From contig JABJQG010000034.1 of the NCBI GenBank assembly GCA_018663505.1, positions 1 to 53,029 of the forward strand: a stretch of 53,029 bases of DNA. Reading direction: 5' to 3'. A model generated the notes under the pieces. It was not told the origin of the DNA. It ran no database searches and saw only the letters and a program-made list of their open reading frames with translations. Below are positions 44,398 to 52,897 of this stretch, in pieces. The stretch's first letter is position 1, and every line of letters starts with the position of its first letter. A program made the translations under genes and the position numbers. This stretch comes from Pseudobdellovibrionaceae bacterium (GTDB lineage: Bacteria > Bdellovibrionota > Bdellovibrionia > Bdellovibrionales > UBA1609).

Positions 44398-44754
44398 ATG
44401 AATACAAATTTAAATTTAAACCAAAGTAAAAACCAACGTTTACCCGAAGCTATTGTCTTCAGACATTTACGTATGTCCAGAGGACTCAAAGTTAGGCAGC
44501 TTGCTGATCTACTTGGGATCAGCCACACCCTAATTTGTCATTATGAATCAGGGTATCAAAAAATCCCCAATCACAGGCTTAAGGATTTATGCAAACTCTT
44601 TAAGGTCTCAAGGGATGAGCTTAAGGATTACCAAGAAGGTCGCAAGGACTTGCCTATTGTATATCGGGACGAATGTATTTTGCTTATTGATAAAATGGAT
44701 GAATCTAAACTTAAAATTGTTCACGGGATGCTTGTGGGTTTATCAGGAAATTAA
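44398..44754 (+). CDS. XRE-family HTH regulator
   Basis: 118 residues, HTH_3 domain about 22-77: FRHLRMSRGLKVRQLADLLG, then ISHTLICHYESGYQKIPNHR and LKDLCKLFKVSRDELKDY. Strong ribosome-binding site AAGGAGG at 44384-44390. Followed 27 bp later by a small ORF that also has a good ribosome-binding site. Probable control gene of a second accessory element. Confidence 0.85.
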   Translation: MNTNLNLNQSKNQRLPEAIVFRHLRMSRGLKVRQLADLLGISHTLICHYESGYQKIPNHRLKDLCKLFKVSRDELKDYQEGRKDLPIVYRDECILLIDKMDESKLKIVHGMLVGLSGN

Positions 44755-44780
44755 AATTTAAAAATCAAAGGAGAATAAAA

Positions 44781-44975
44781 ATGAATTTAATCAACGAATT
44801 ATTTAGAGGCATGACTATACTTTCTTTTTTTGCTGTTATCCAACATGGATGCTCAGTCAAAGATATGGCCAACAAAGCCGCCAATGCACATAAAAATTCT
44901 GTGAGCTATGGGGCTTATTCACGCTTACTTTCAGGGAGCGATGAGTCTTGGGCTAGATCAGAAACAAAAAAATAA
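44781..44975 (+). CDS. Small protein, possibly membrane-linked or lipoprotein
   Basis: 64 residues, AAGGAG at 44768-44773. N-terminal half FRGMTILSFFAVIQHGCSVK is weakly hydrophobic with a Cys after HG; that could be a poor lipobox. Otherwise unrecognised. Supported mainly by the ribosome-binding site and proximity to the XRE gene. Confidence 0.5.
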   Translation: MNLINELFRGMTILSFFAVIQHGCSVKDMANKAANAHKNSVSYGAYSRLLSGSDESWARSETKK

Positions 44976-44983
44976 CCCAAACC

Positions 44984-45027
44984 TTAGCAATTCAAAACTG
45001 AATCATGTTTCAGTTTTGAATTGCTAA
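44984..45027. other. Perfect 19-bp inverted repeat (hairpin)
   Basis: The 19-base arm at 44984-45002 (TTAGCAATTCAAAACTGAA) is exactly complementary to 45009-45027, with a 6-base loop. It lies between the small ORF and the serine recombinase. Too long for an ordinary terminator and without a T-run; it may be a recombinase site, a cruciform or an mRNA end. Confidence 0.6.
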
Positions 45028-45211
45028 TTCCTCTAATATTTAGCCCTACAGATATTTTGATTCAACATTGATCTATCAAATTAAATTAAATTTTTTTATA
45101 CTTCCGTAACCACTTAAAACAATTCAATTTTTATTTTCACAACTTTGGCCTTCCTTTAGCAATTATGAATTTCTAAAAGGCAATGAAGCCTTACATAAAG
45201 AAAGGATGTGT

Positions 45212-45874
45212 ATGAATAAAAATTATCAAGATAGAACCGCAGCCCTTTACTTAAGGGTTAGTACCGATCAGCAATCATCGGGGCTAGCCTCTCAAGAAAG
45301 GGCCGTAAAAGAGTATTGTGAGCATAATCACATAACTAATTACAAAATATTTAAAGACGAAAATCAAAGTGGGGCCAAAGTTTCAAGGCCAGTACTAGAT
45401 GAGATGATGAAAGAAATGAGAGAAGGTAAAATATCTACTGTTATAGTCTTTGCGTTTAGTCGATTTGCAAGATCTACCACCCACTTATTAACAGCACTCA
45501 ATGAGTTTAAAAAACATAATACAGATTTTGTGAGTATCACTGAAAAAATTGAAACAAATTCCCCTATGGGAATAGCCATGTTTACAATTTTGGGTGCTCT
45601 TTCACAAATGGAACGAGAGCTGATTTCTCAGAGAGTACAAGCCGGTTTACGTAATGCTAGAGCCTTAGGAGAACAAATTGGACGAAAGAAAACTCGCCCT
45701 AGTGAGATGATAAGGGCTTTGCTTCGCCAAGGGATGAAATATCGCGAAATCGCAAAAATTGCACAATGTAGCCACGGTGCTGTTTCAGCGGAAAAGCGTG
45801 ATATGTTAAAAGAAATAGCTGCAAATAAGCCAGATCCACCACCAATACTCTCACCTAGCTTAACATTAGTTTAA
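45212..45874 (+). CDS. Serine recombinase (resolvase/invertase family)
   Basis: 220 residues from the ATG at 45212 (AAAGGA five bases upstream; another ATG at 45206 sits on the ribosome-binding site). The catalytic domain has YLRVSTDQQ with Ser17, IFKDENQSGAKVSRP, FAFSRFARS, and the E-helix MERELISQRVQAGLRNARALG. After GRKKTRP comes a small C-terminal HTH (KYREIAKIAQCSHGAVSAEK). Small resolvase/invertase type. A terminator-like hairpin (45880-45906) follows. Confidence 0.92.
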   Translation: MNKNYQDRTAALYLRVSTDQQSSGLASQERAVKEYCEHNHITNYKIFKDENQSGAKVSRPVLDEMMKEMREGKISTVIVFAFSRFARSTTHLLTALNEFKKHNTDFVSITEKIETNSPMGIAMFTILGALSQMERELISQRVQAGLRNARALGEQIGRKKTRPSEMIRALLRQGMKYREIAKIAQCSHGAVSAEKRDMLKEIAANKPDPPPILSPSLTLV

Positions 45875-45879
45875 GATCT

Positions 45880-45906
45880 ATGGCCCCATTTGGGGTCATT
45901 TTTTTT
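45880..45906 (+). terminator. Rho-independent terminator
   Basis: ATGGCCCC-ATTT-GGGGTCAT followed by T8, 5 bp after the recombinase stop. Good stem with one G-T pair and a clear T-run. Confidence 0.85.
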
Positions 45907-46111
45907 GCCCACATTGAACGGAAACTCACTAGGTTTATTCAAGAATTTGAAATAATCCCTCTTTTTATCGTTACTCAGAGTAATAATTGCCAAACCTGTC
46001 TATTTGAGATTGGGTTTTATTCATAATGAAGGTTTGAAAAACATGACTTGCAAGCACTTTAACAAGTATGTATATAATTCATACGATTTGAAGTATATTA
46101 TGGGGGAAAAA

Positions 46112-46687
46112 ATGAAATCAAAAATCATTCTAATTACGATATTCCTAACTTTTTATTCATTAAAGTCCTATTCTGACGGCGTAAGTTGCAATTTATTTGT
46201 AAAACCTGAAAATGGCAGGGAAGTTATGCTTCGAACAAACGCAAAGTATATTTTTAATGCCCCATCTCGCGGTGATACTCATTCTGGAAAATCAGCTAGG
46301 ATCTCTCTAAAGCTTAATGAATATACAGATGGTTACTTTAATCGCGAGGCAAGCCTAGACAATTTGAATTTTATAAGAAAATCTTTAAATAATCCTGATA
46401 TTAATATTTGTAATGTTAACTATGGCTGGCGCTCTTATTCTGTACTAGCTGCTACACAATCATACAGTGTTCATAGGCGTCGGAGTTTTGCCCCATTATT
46501 GATCGAAGTCATGCCTTTTTGCAATGGTGGTTCTATTGTAGTACCAGGTGAAAATGAGCCTACAGAAATTCATAGTTTTTGGACTGGTATAAAATTACGA
46601 GGCTCATACGAATACAAATACGTTTATTTAAATTCTAAAAATGAAGAGTTTGATGTGAGATTAAATTGCAAGCATCATCAAAAGTAG
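46112..46687 (+). CDS. Exported protein of unknown function
   Basis: 191 residues from the ATG at 46112, preceded by GGGGGAAAAA; a longer ORF from 46004 would place the signal peptide internally. Signal peptide IILITIFLTFYSLKSYS. Mature part has several Cys (GVSCNLF, INICNVNYG, MPFCNGG, LNCKHH) for possible disulfides. No family recognised. It ends 54 bp from the IS3 element. Confidence 0.6.
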   Translation: MKSKIILITIFLTFYSLKSYSDGVSCNLFVKPENGREVMLRTNAKYIFNAPSRGDTHSGKSARISLKLNEYTDGYFNREASLDNLNFIRKSLNNPDINICNVNYGWRSYSVLAATQSYSVHRRRSFAPLLIEVMPFCNGGSIVVPGENEPTEIHSFWTGIKLRGSYEYKYVYLNSKNEEFDVRLNCKHHQK

Positions 46688-46759
46688 TCTGCGTAAATTA
46701 AGACTCCAAATTTGGATAAATTATTTTCTTGCCATCAAAGCTGGAGTGCGCCCCTGATA

Positions 46760-47596
46760 CTAGACAGCTCGGCCCCATATTTTCTGAACAGGTCGACTTG
46801 TCTGTTTTAGTTTCATAACCTCACTCTCAAACTCTTCTGGCGCTTTATAGCCTAATGATGAGTGAAGTCTTTTCTTATTATAAACCTCATCAATAAACTT
46901 TGGCAAGTTCCTAATGACGTCGCTCATACTTTGATAATTTCTTGTAAAAACCTCCTCGTGTTTTAATGTTTTAAAAAATGATTCAATAAATGCGTTATCT
47001 GTTGGCGTAGCTACTTTCGACATCGAAGCTCTAAATCCATGTTTCTCTAAAAATTTCATGTAAGACTCACAGACATATTGCACGCCTCTATCTGAGTGAT
47101 GAATTATTCCAGGTTTTGGTTTTCTTCTTGCTATGGCTACTCTCATTGAGTCTAAACAAAATTTATGCTTTAAACTTTTAGAAATTGCCCAGCCAACCAC
47201 AACTCTTGTATAGACATCAATCACAGCACTTAGATAAACTTCTTCACGACCTAATTTTATATACGTTATATCTGTAGCCCACACCTGATCAGGAGCTGTT
47301 AACTTAAGCCCACGAATCAAATTTGGATGTCTTAAGTTTAAATCACTGTGAAAGCCGCGAGGTTTATTTCTATGTGTTCTTGATGAAAAGATAGAGTAGA
47401 TATTCATAACACGCCTGATACGCTTAGCATTTACCACAACGCCTTCTCTTAATAGGTGTTCTCGAATTCTTCGATACCCATAACCTGGAAACTCAATATG
47501 TATTTTTTCAACAAAACTCTTTAACTCTAAATCATTTTTTATTTGCTCTTTTTCTCTAAAAGATTTTCGATAATATGTAGCCCTAGATATTCCCAT
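46760..47596 (-). CDS. IS3-family transposase, OrfB (DDE integrase)
   Basis: 278 residues from the ATG at 47596, which overlaps the orfA stop (TGATG). N-terminal helix-loop part (ISRATYYRKSFREKEQI, YGYRRIREHLLREG). rve core: VWATDITYIKL (first Asp), HHSDRGVQYV (second Asp) and NAFIESFFKTLKHEEVF (Glu), with SSLGYKAPEEFE at the end, diagnostic of IS3 OrfB. No obvious A6G slippery site; the TGATG overlap hints at stop-start coupling instead of the usual frameshift. Confidence 0.95.
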   Translation of the reverse strand: MGISRATYYRKSFREKEQIKNDLELKSFVEKIHIEFPGYGYRRIREHLLREGVVVNAKRIRRVMNIYSIFSSRTHRNKPRGFHSDLNLRHPNLIRGLKLTAPDQVWATDITYIKLGREEVYLSAVIDVYTRVVVGWAISKSLKHKFCLDSMRVAIARRKPKPGIIHHSDRGVQYVCESYMKFLEKHGFRASMSKVATPTDNAFIESFFKTLKHEEVFTRNYQSMSDVIRNLPKFIDEVYNKKRLHSSLGYKAPEEFESEVMKLKQTSRPVQKIWGRAV

Positions 47597-48033
47597 CACT
47601 TCACATCCTTTTGAAATTGATCCAAATTGTCTGGCGTGATCACGGATGAGTTCTCTTTTTTCTTCTGTCGTGACGTAACTATCGCTTTTTTTAAAAGTTG
47701 ATTCTGAATATAAAGATCTCCTATCTCGGCTTTTAGCTCTTGAATTTGCTCCTTCATTCTAAACATTGCTAGCTCTGTATTTTCTTCTTTAAATTTATGG
47801 TCAGTACTGGGGCCAATTAATCCTTTTTGATATTTCTTTTTCCACGAACTTATAGCGCCATGAGAAACCCCAAAAAGCTTAACTGCTTCTCGATACTTCA
47901 TGCCTTCATCTGTCACTTTACTAGCTACCATGTACATAAACTCATCGGTCCAAGTTGGAGCTCTGCCCGGCGGTTTTTTTGTTTTTTGAACCACAGGGTT
48001 CTTTTTTCTATATATATCCAAAATATCTCCCAA
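47596..48033 (-). CDS. IS3-family transposase, OrfA (HTH)
   Basis: 145 residues, starts at TTG 48033 just after AAGAGG (spacing poor). HTH near 40-75: YREAVKLFGVSHGAISSWKKK, followed by a leucine-zipper-like coiled part (ENTELAMFRMKEQIQEL, then KAEIGDLYIQNQLLKKAI) that dimerises. Recognises the IS ends. Confidence 0.9.
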   Translation of the reverse strand: MGDILDIYRKKNPVVQKTKKPPGRAPTWTDEFMYMVASKVTDEGMKYREAVKLFGVSHGAISSWKKKYQKGLIGPSTDHKFKEENTELAMFRMKEQIQELKAEIGDLYIQNQLLKKAIVTSRQKKKENSSVITPDNLDQFQKDVK

Positions 48034-48249
48034 CCTCTTAAAATACTGGTGTATATCAAGAGTTGTGTTAGGACAAATCTTTGCTCGTTAAATATATGAG
48101 GACTGTCTCAGCAGAGGGGCGCAGGTCAAAACCCTTCGTTTTATTCAGAAAATGTCATGAATGTTAAGGCTAAGTGTGCAATCACTTAGCCTTTGTCTTT
48201 GAGTCCAACCCTTACTTGAAAACAAGTTTTTGAAAGCTGTTTTTCTTCT

Positions 48250-50454
48250 TCAAGGCCCCCATGGGTATGTGCCATCTACAAATTCTGCCCCAGATCCGGG
48301 TATGTTTTGAGTTAAAATTTCAAAAGCCTCTTTGGTCCTAGCCCTTAAGGGTAGGGTGACCTTTAGCATTGAATGGCCTGTTGGATCTAAACCAACAAGA
48401 TCAATAAAACCTGTAAAATCAAAATTTTGTCCAGCAGAAAAGTTATTATTATTTAAAATCGCATTCCACGGCGGATTAGAGGCGTTTGAATAAGAAATAT
48501 CATAAATTCTCATCGTTGATGGAGGGCTAAAGTTGCTCAAGTCTATATCGTGAAATTTTGCAGAGCTCAATCCATCAGCATGAATGTTGGCATTGATAAA
48601 ATCCCAAGGGATGTTTGTTGCTCCGGTTAAATCTATATAGGACAGCTTCATACCCGGCGGGGGCTCAAAGCCAGTCAAATCAAGACCATTTAATTTTACC
48701 CCAGCCAAGCCACTAGCATGAGTGTTAGTATTGATGAAACCCCAAGGGATATTCGTCGCACCCGTTAAGTTGATACCCGATAAATCCATATCTGCAGGTG
48801 GCTCAAAACCATTTAAATCTACTCCAGTAAAGTTGACTGCCATAACTCCATAACTATTGGTATTGGCATTGATAAACGACCAAGGCATATTTGAGGAATA
48901 GGAAAAGTCCACATTATATAATCTCATTGTTGTGGAAGGCTCAAAACCCGTTAAATCAATATGATCCAATTTTGAGCCTTCAAGACCCACCGAGGCTGTA
49001 TTGCTATTAATCGAAGTCCAGTTGATATTGGTGGCATAGCTCATATATATCGGAGCAACTCTACGAGTACTGCTTGAGTAGTTGAGTTGACTTAGGTCTA
49101 ATCCGTCAAAATGCTTATAACCGTTACCAGAAGAGCTGCACCCCGTGTTATTGTTGATATTTGCCCAGGCTGCAGCTGAGATGTTAGTGGTATAGCTGAG
49201 GTCAAGGCCCGCTAAACACGCTGCGGCCTTCGGAAGAAAACCTGTCATGTCCATTCCTGAAAATCCACCCCGAAGGTAGTTGCTGTCATTGACTTTAGAA
49301 AATACTAAATTAGTGGTTTGCGAAAAATCAATAGCATAAAGGTCTGAGTTAGGAATAGGGTCATAGTTAGTCATATCAACCCCCGAAAAATTCATAGCTT
49401 TGGCATAATTTCCCGTTAAGTTGTTAATAGTATTCCAAGGAATATTAGTGGCTCCACCAAACTTAGTACCGAAAAGCATAGTGTTGTTCGTTGGGGCAAA
49501 ATTTGTCAGGTCTACGCCGTCAAAATCAGCTCCAGAAAGGTTTCCGAATGGGCTAGTTAAAGCGTTTATCGCAGTCCATGGGATATTAGTAGCTCCTTTG
49601 AGCTTGATCCCTGAGAGGTCCTCACCTATGGCTGGGTTAAACCCAGTGAGATCGACATTTTCAAAATTTAATTCTCTCTGAAAAAAGGCTCCATTGATAC
49701 TGGTCCAATTTAAATTGGTTGAATTTGAAAAATCGACATTAGAGTAGACAACGACACTCGGGTTATTAAAGTTGGTAAAATCTATCCCACTTAAATCGGC
49801 ATCATAAATTGTCGTCAATGTAGTATTGGCATTAATGGCGGTCCAGGGAATGTTGGTCGCTCGGCAAAGGCTTAAATTATTGATATTTAAATCCGTTGCA
49901 GGATTAAAACCTTGAAGATTCATATCACATAAATTGGCTTTTTCTAAAGAAACCACTTCGTTAAGCTGGTTTCCGGTGATGTTTGATTCTGATAAATCTA
50001 TCCCTTTAAGATCAACATCCTTAAAGTCCACTTGTGATAAATCAAAACCAGATAAAGAGACCCCTTTGTCAATGGCATTAAACATCAAAGATATTTGAAG
50101 CTTATTAGCCTCATCTGGCGATATATTTTCTGAAATAACAATTCCATTGATAAGTTTATTAAGGGTGTTAGATAAGGTGATCAAATTGCTTTCATTTATA
50201 ATTTGGTCCTTAAATACGATTTCCCACAAAGCTTCTTTTGGTGCCTGATCAATACGCTCAATCAACTCATCAAAGGCTTCTTGGGTTAAGGCTTCTGTTC
50301 TAATGTAGGATTGCCAATCATTAAAATCTTTTGGAAAATGGGATTTTTCTTTATTAGGTGCATTTGATCCAATACCTTGGATTTGATTGTTTATATTACA
50401 GCCCATTAAGAAAAGGGTTATGATAAAAAGAGTAAACGTCCCGAAAGCTTTCAT
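48250..50454 (-). CDS. Lipoprotein of eleven ~46-residue pentapeptide-like repeats
   Basis: 734 residues. Lipobox LFLMGC (Cys19). Residues 35-135 are helical. From about 135 to 700 lie eleven repeats near 46 residues, each with a hydrophobic ladder (LNGLDLTGF or FSGVDMTNY), then FEPP, then MDLSGINLTGA and ATNIPWGFINTNT. Adjacent copies (for example residues around NIPWGFIN and NIPWDFIN) are exactly 46 apart. The N/D-L-x-x pattern recalls pentapeptide repeats and predicts a right-handed beta-helix, here with an insert per turn. Role unknown; lies inside the IS-flanked segment. Confidence 0.75.
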   Translation of the reverse strand: MKAFGTFTLFIITLFLMGCNINNQIQGIGSNAPNKEKSHFPKDFNDWQSYIRTEALTQEAFDELIERIDQAPKEALWEIVFKDQIINESNLITLSNTLNKLINGIVISENISPDEANKLQISLMFNAIDKGVSLSGFDLSQVDFKDVDLKGIDLSESNITGNQLNEVVSLEKANLCDMNLQGFNPATDLNINNLSLCRATNIPWTAINANTTLTTIYDADLSGIDFTNFNNPSVVVYSNVDFSNSTNLNWTSINGAFFQRELNFENVDLTGFNPAIGEDLSGIKLKGATNIPWTAINALTSPFGNLSGADFDGVDLTNFAPTNNTMLFGTKFGGATNIPWNTINNLTGNYAKAMNFSGVDMTNYDPIPNSDLYAIDFSQTTNLVFSKVNDSNYLRGGFSGMDMTGFLPKAAACLAGLDLSYTTNISAAAWANINNNTGCSSSGNGYKHFDGLDLSQLNYSSSTRRVAPIYMSYATNINWTSINSNTASVGLEGSKLDHIDLTGFEPSTTMRLYNVDFSYSSNMPWSFINANTNSYGVMAVNFTGVDLNGFEPPADMDLSGINLTGATNIPWGFINTNTHASGLAGVKLNGLDLTGFEPPPGMKLSYIDLTGATNIPWDFINANIHADGLSSAKFHDIDLSNFSPPSTMRIYDISYSNASNPPWNAILNNNNFSAGQNFDFTGFIDLVGLDPTGHSMLKVTLPLRARTKEAFEILTQNIPGSGAEFVDGTYPWGP

Positions 50455-50814
50455 AAAATACTTATCGACATTTTTTTAGCTGGACTAAAGGGGGGCGAAT
50501 TTATTAAATTAATACGACTCAATGTGAGATTTTTACCCAATGGCTGAAAAACCAACTTGAGCAGAAAGCCTGTGTCTTAAGGTAATTTTTTAGTTATTTA
50601 GCTAATTTTTGAATAATCTTTAGTGCTTTCATGAGAAAATAAAGTTTTTGTAATATTGTATTCAAATGCTAACTTTAAAACTCAGAAATTACTTAAGTTT
50701 CAGTATCTCAGCGTCTTAAAATTAAAATTGGGGCATCTGTCATTGGGTTGGTGACAATAATAACCATGCATGTTAAAAGAGTCGCTGCTTTTATATTGTC
50801 GGGGGGGACTTTAG
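50455..50814. promoter_or_regulatory. Divergent intergenic region between the two repeat-protein genes
   Basis: 360 AT-rich bases without a gene, serving both divergent genes. A weak inverted pair TGTCA (50738-50742) / TGACA (50752-50756) lies 59 bp before the ankyrin gene. A G7 run then acts as its ribosome-binding site. No firm promoter assigned. Confidence 0.3.
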
Positions 50815-52767
50815 ATGAAAAAGGTTGTCAGTTTAATATTTTTTCTTTTTACAATAAATACTTTTGCTTCTATTGAATGCTGGAGACTTATTGAAAAATC
50901 TAGACTCGGAGACCTTGAAGCAGTAAAAACAATACTAGCTAACAACCCAACCCCTGATTGTTTCCATAACGCGTACGAGACTGAGTGGGCTCTCACTGAG
51001 GCATTGGCAAACAGCCATTTGGATATAGTCAAAGAATTGATAAAAAGTCCACATGCTGGAATAAATGCACGCTCACGCATCGGTTATCCAATAGAGGTTG
51101 CACTTCGTCATGATCATCCGAAATACGCTTTGACCTTGCTAGAAGTTGACAAGCTAGATGTAAATAAACTCTTTAAGATAAATAAACGAGGTTGTATCTA
51201 CTACTGCGACTATCCGCTTAGAGAAGCGACTAGAAAAGGGTGGGGGAATGTTGTAAATGTAATTTTAAATCATCCGACCAGCAACCCAAATGGACTTGAT
51301 CGGGGAGTAGCCACTCCACTTGAAGTTATTGTTGGATACGAAGGTAAAAATCTCGATTTGGGCTTGAGAAAGGATTTTACTTTTTTTCTCATACGACATC
51401 CTGAATTTAAAATTGACTGGAAAGATGGGCTATTACATTTTTTCTTAACTGAACACAGGTACAAAGTCGCACATGGAGTGATTGAAGAGCTAATTAGAAA
51501 TCCTGACATTGACGTTAATAGAAAAACTAAGCTTGGTACTACACCATTAATGAAATTATATTATACGAGAGATGAAGCTCTTATTGACTCCGCTTTACCT
51601 CTTTTTCTGAAACGTAAAGAAGTTGATGTTAATAACTTTACAAAAAATCGCAGGTCCTCGGTGATCTCTGCTGCCATTGGATATTACTTGCGACGCAATA
51701 AAAGTGCAGATAGATCTCTTAGATTGAAGCACTTTCTAATGTTGGCTGAACGCCCAGAACTAAATTTTAACTTAGCAAATCGTGATGGAGATACGCCCAT
51801 ATTGCTTGCCCAGTCCCCTCACAAGGACCGACAGGAACTCTTTAGTTACATATACGGAAGAGCAGATGTTGACCTTACTAGAGCTAACCAACTAGGGACC
51901 TCTCTTTTACATGGCTTTGCCAAAATAGGTGATTTGAAAATATTCAAAGAAGTACTTGCGCTTAAAAACTGGGATTTGAATAGATATCACGAAAAGTTAG
52001 GTGACGCATATAACTATAAAACGTTGTTGATTATTGCGTGCGAAGCTGGACACTTGCCCATTGTTGAAGAACTCTTGCAAAATGACATCAATATTAATTA
52101 CAGACCTAAGTTGATAAGCATTAAGCCTGCTCTTCATATTGCGATGAATAAAGATTTTGCTATTGCGGAGAAGCTGCTCGAAGACCCGCGAACCAATAGA
52201 TCAATTAGGAATGCCTATAGAAATACCTTAGGAGAAGGTCTCAGCCTAAGCATTGAGAATTTTAGAAAACTGCTTCAGTATTCAGATATAGTAAAGGGTG
52301 TAAACGAGGGAGTACTAAGGGGTGAAACAACCTTAATTCAAGCAATTAACGGAAAAAGGATTGAGCATTTTGATGAATTACTTCAGTTACCTAATATTGA
52401 TGTAAATGCCGCTGATAAATATATTAGACACTATTCTTATAATCGTGGGCGCACTCCACTTATGCATTCTGTAACTTCTTCAACCACATATTGTGTTCTG
52501 GAAAAAACGGATATACATTTTGTTAAAGGCCTTTTAATTCACCCTGATATTAAGATAAATATTCAAAATCCTGATGGATATACAGCTCTACACTGGGCTG
52601 CAATATGTGATAATGAAGAGGCAGCAAGACTACTAATACAAGACTCCAGAATTGATATTTGTTTAAAGACAAAACATGGGGAAACTGCTAAAAATAAAGC
52701 AGCAAATAGTGGGAGTACTAAAGTTTACCAACTACTTGATAGTCTGCCCGACAACTGTGGAAATTAG
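50815..52767 (+). CDS. Exported ankyrin-repeat protein
   Basis: 650 residues. Signal peptide VVSLIFFLFTINTFAS. The mature protein is ankyrin-type repeats: SRLGDLEAVKTILANNP, SHLDIVKELIKSP, TKLGTTPLMKLYYTRDEAL, ANQLGTSLLHGFAKIGDLKI, GHLPIVEELLQND, and near the C-terminus NPDGYTALHWAAICDNEEAA with KHGETAKNKAANSG. About 16 repeats. The repeats often include N/D-x-D or D-V-N turns, as in secreted bacterial ankyrins. Protein-binding role inferred; possibly interacts with the divergent lipoprotein. Confidence 0.82.
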   Translation: MKKVVSLIFFLFTINTFASIECWRLIEKSRLGDLEAVKTILANNPTPDCFHNAYETEWALTEALANSHLDIVKELIKSPHAGINARSRIGYPIEVALRHDHPKYALTLLEVDKLDVNKLFKINKRGCIYYCDYPLREATRKGWGNVVNVILNHPTSNPNGLDRGVATPLEVIVGYEGKNLDLGLRKDFTFFLIRHPEFKIDWKDGLLHFFLTEHRYKVAHGVIEELIRNPDIDVNRKTKLGTTPLMKLYYTRDEALIDSALPLFLKRKEVDVNNFTKNRRSSVISAAIGYYLRRNKSADRSLRLKHFLMLAERPELNFNLANRDGDTPILLAQSPHKDRQELFSYIYGRADVDLTRANQLGTSLLHGFAKIGDLKIFKEVLALKNWDLNRYHEKLGDAYNYKTLLIIACEAGHLPIVEELLQNDININYRPKLISIKPALHIAMNKDFAIAEKLLEDPRTNRSIRNAYRNTLGEGLSLSIENFRKLLQYSDIVKGVNEGVLRGETTLIQAINGKRIEHFDELLQLPNIDVNAADKYIRHYSYNRGRTPLMHSVTSSTTYCVLEKTDIHFVKGLLIHPDIKINIQNPDGYTALHWAAICDNEEAARLLIQDSRIDICLKTKHGETAKNKAANSGSTKVYQLLDSLPDNCGN

Positions 52768-52897
52768 TTGATAATCTAATTTAAATTGTACTTTAAACCC
52801 TACTATAGTGCTCAAGATTTTTTAGAAATACACAGGCAAAACGAGAATCATTTTACCTGTGCTTTTCGGTGAAAACCTTCGTGGAAAACGAGAGTTT

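Larger units (their letters stand above)
46742..48128 (-). mobile_element. IS3-family insertion sequence, complete copy (1387 bp)
   Basis: Imperfect terminal inverted repeats: the left end begins TGGAGTGCGCCCCT and the right end, read inward, TGACCTGCGCCCCT. It carries two overlapping ORFs (orfA, orfB) on the minus strand. Three-base flanks (agc and aaa) do not match, so no target duplication is visible. A second copy, inverted, begins at 52898. Confidence 0.9.

Noticed and set aside
46004-46111. Longer start for the exported protein before the IS
   Set aside because: It would bury the clear signal peptide 36 residues inside; the ATG at 46112 has a strong ribosome-binding site.
46742-48128. 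Target-site duplication of the IS3 copy
   Set aside because: Flanking triplets differ (agc against aaa), so no duplication can be claimed.
52829-52862. Terminator after the ankyrin gene
   Set aside because: CACAGG/CCTGTG can pair across a long loop but there is no T-run; too weak to list as a feature.
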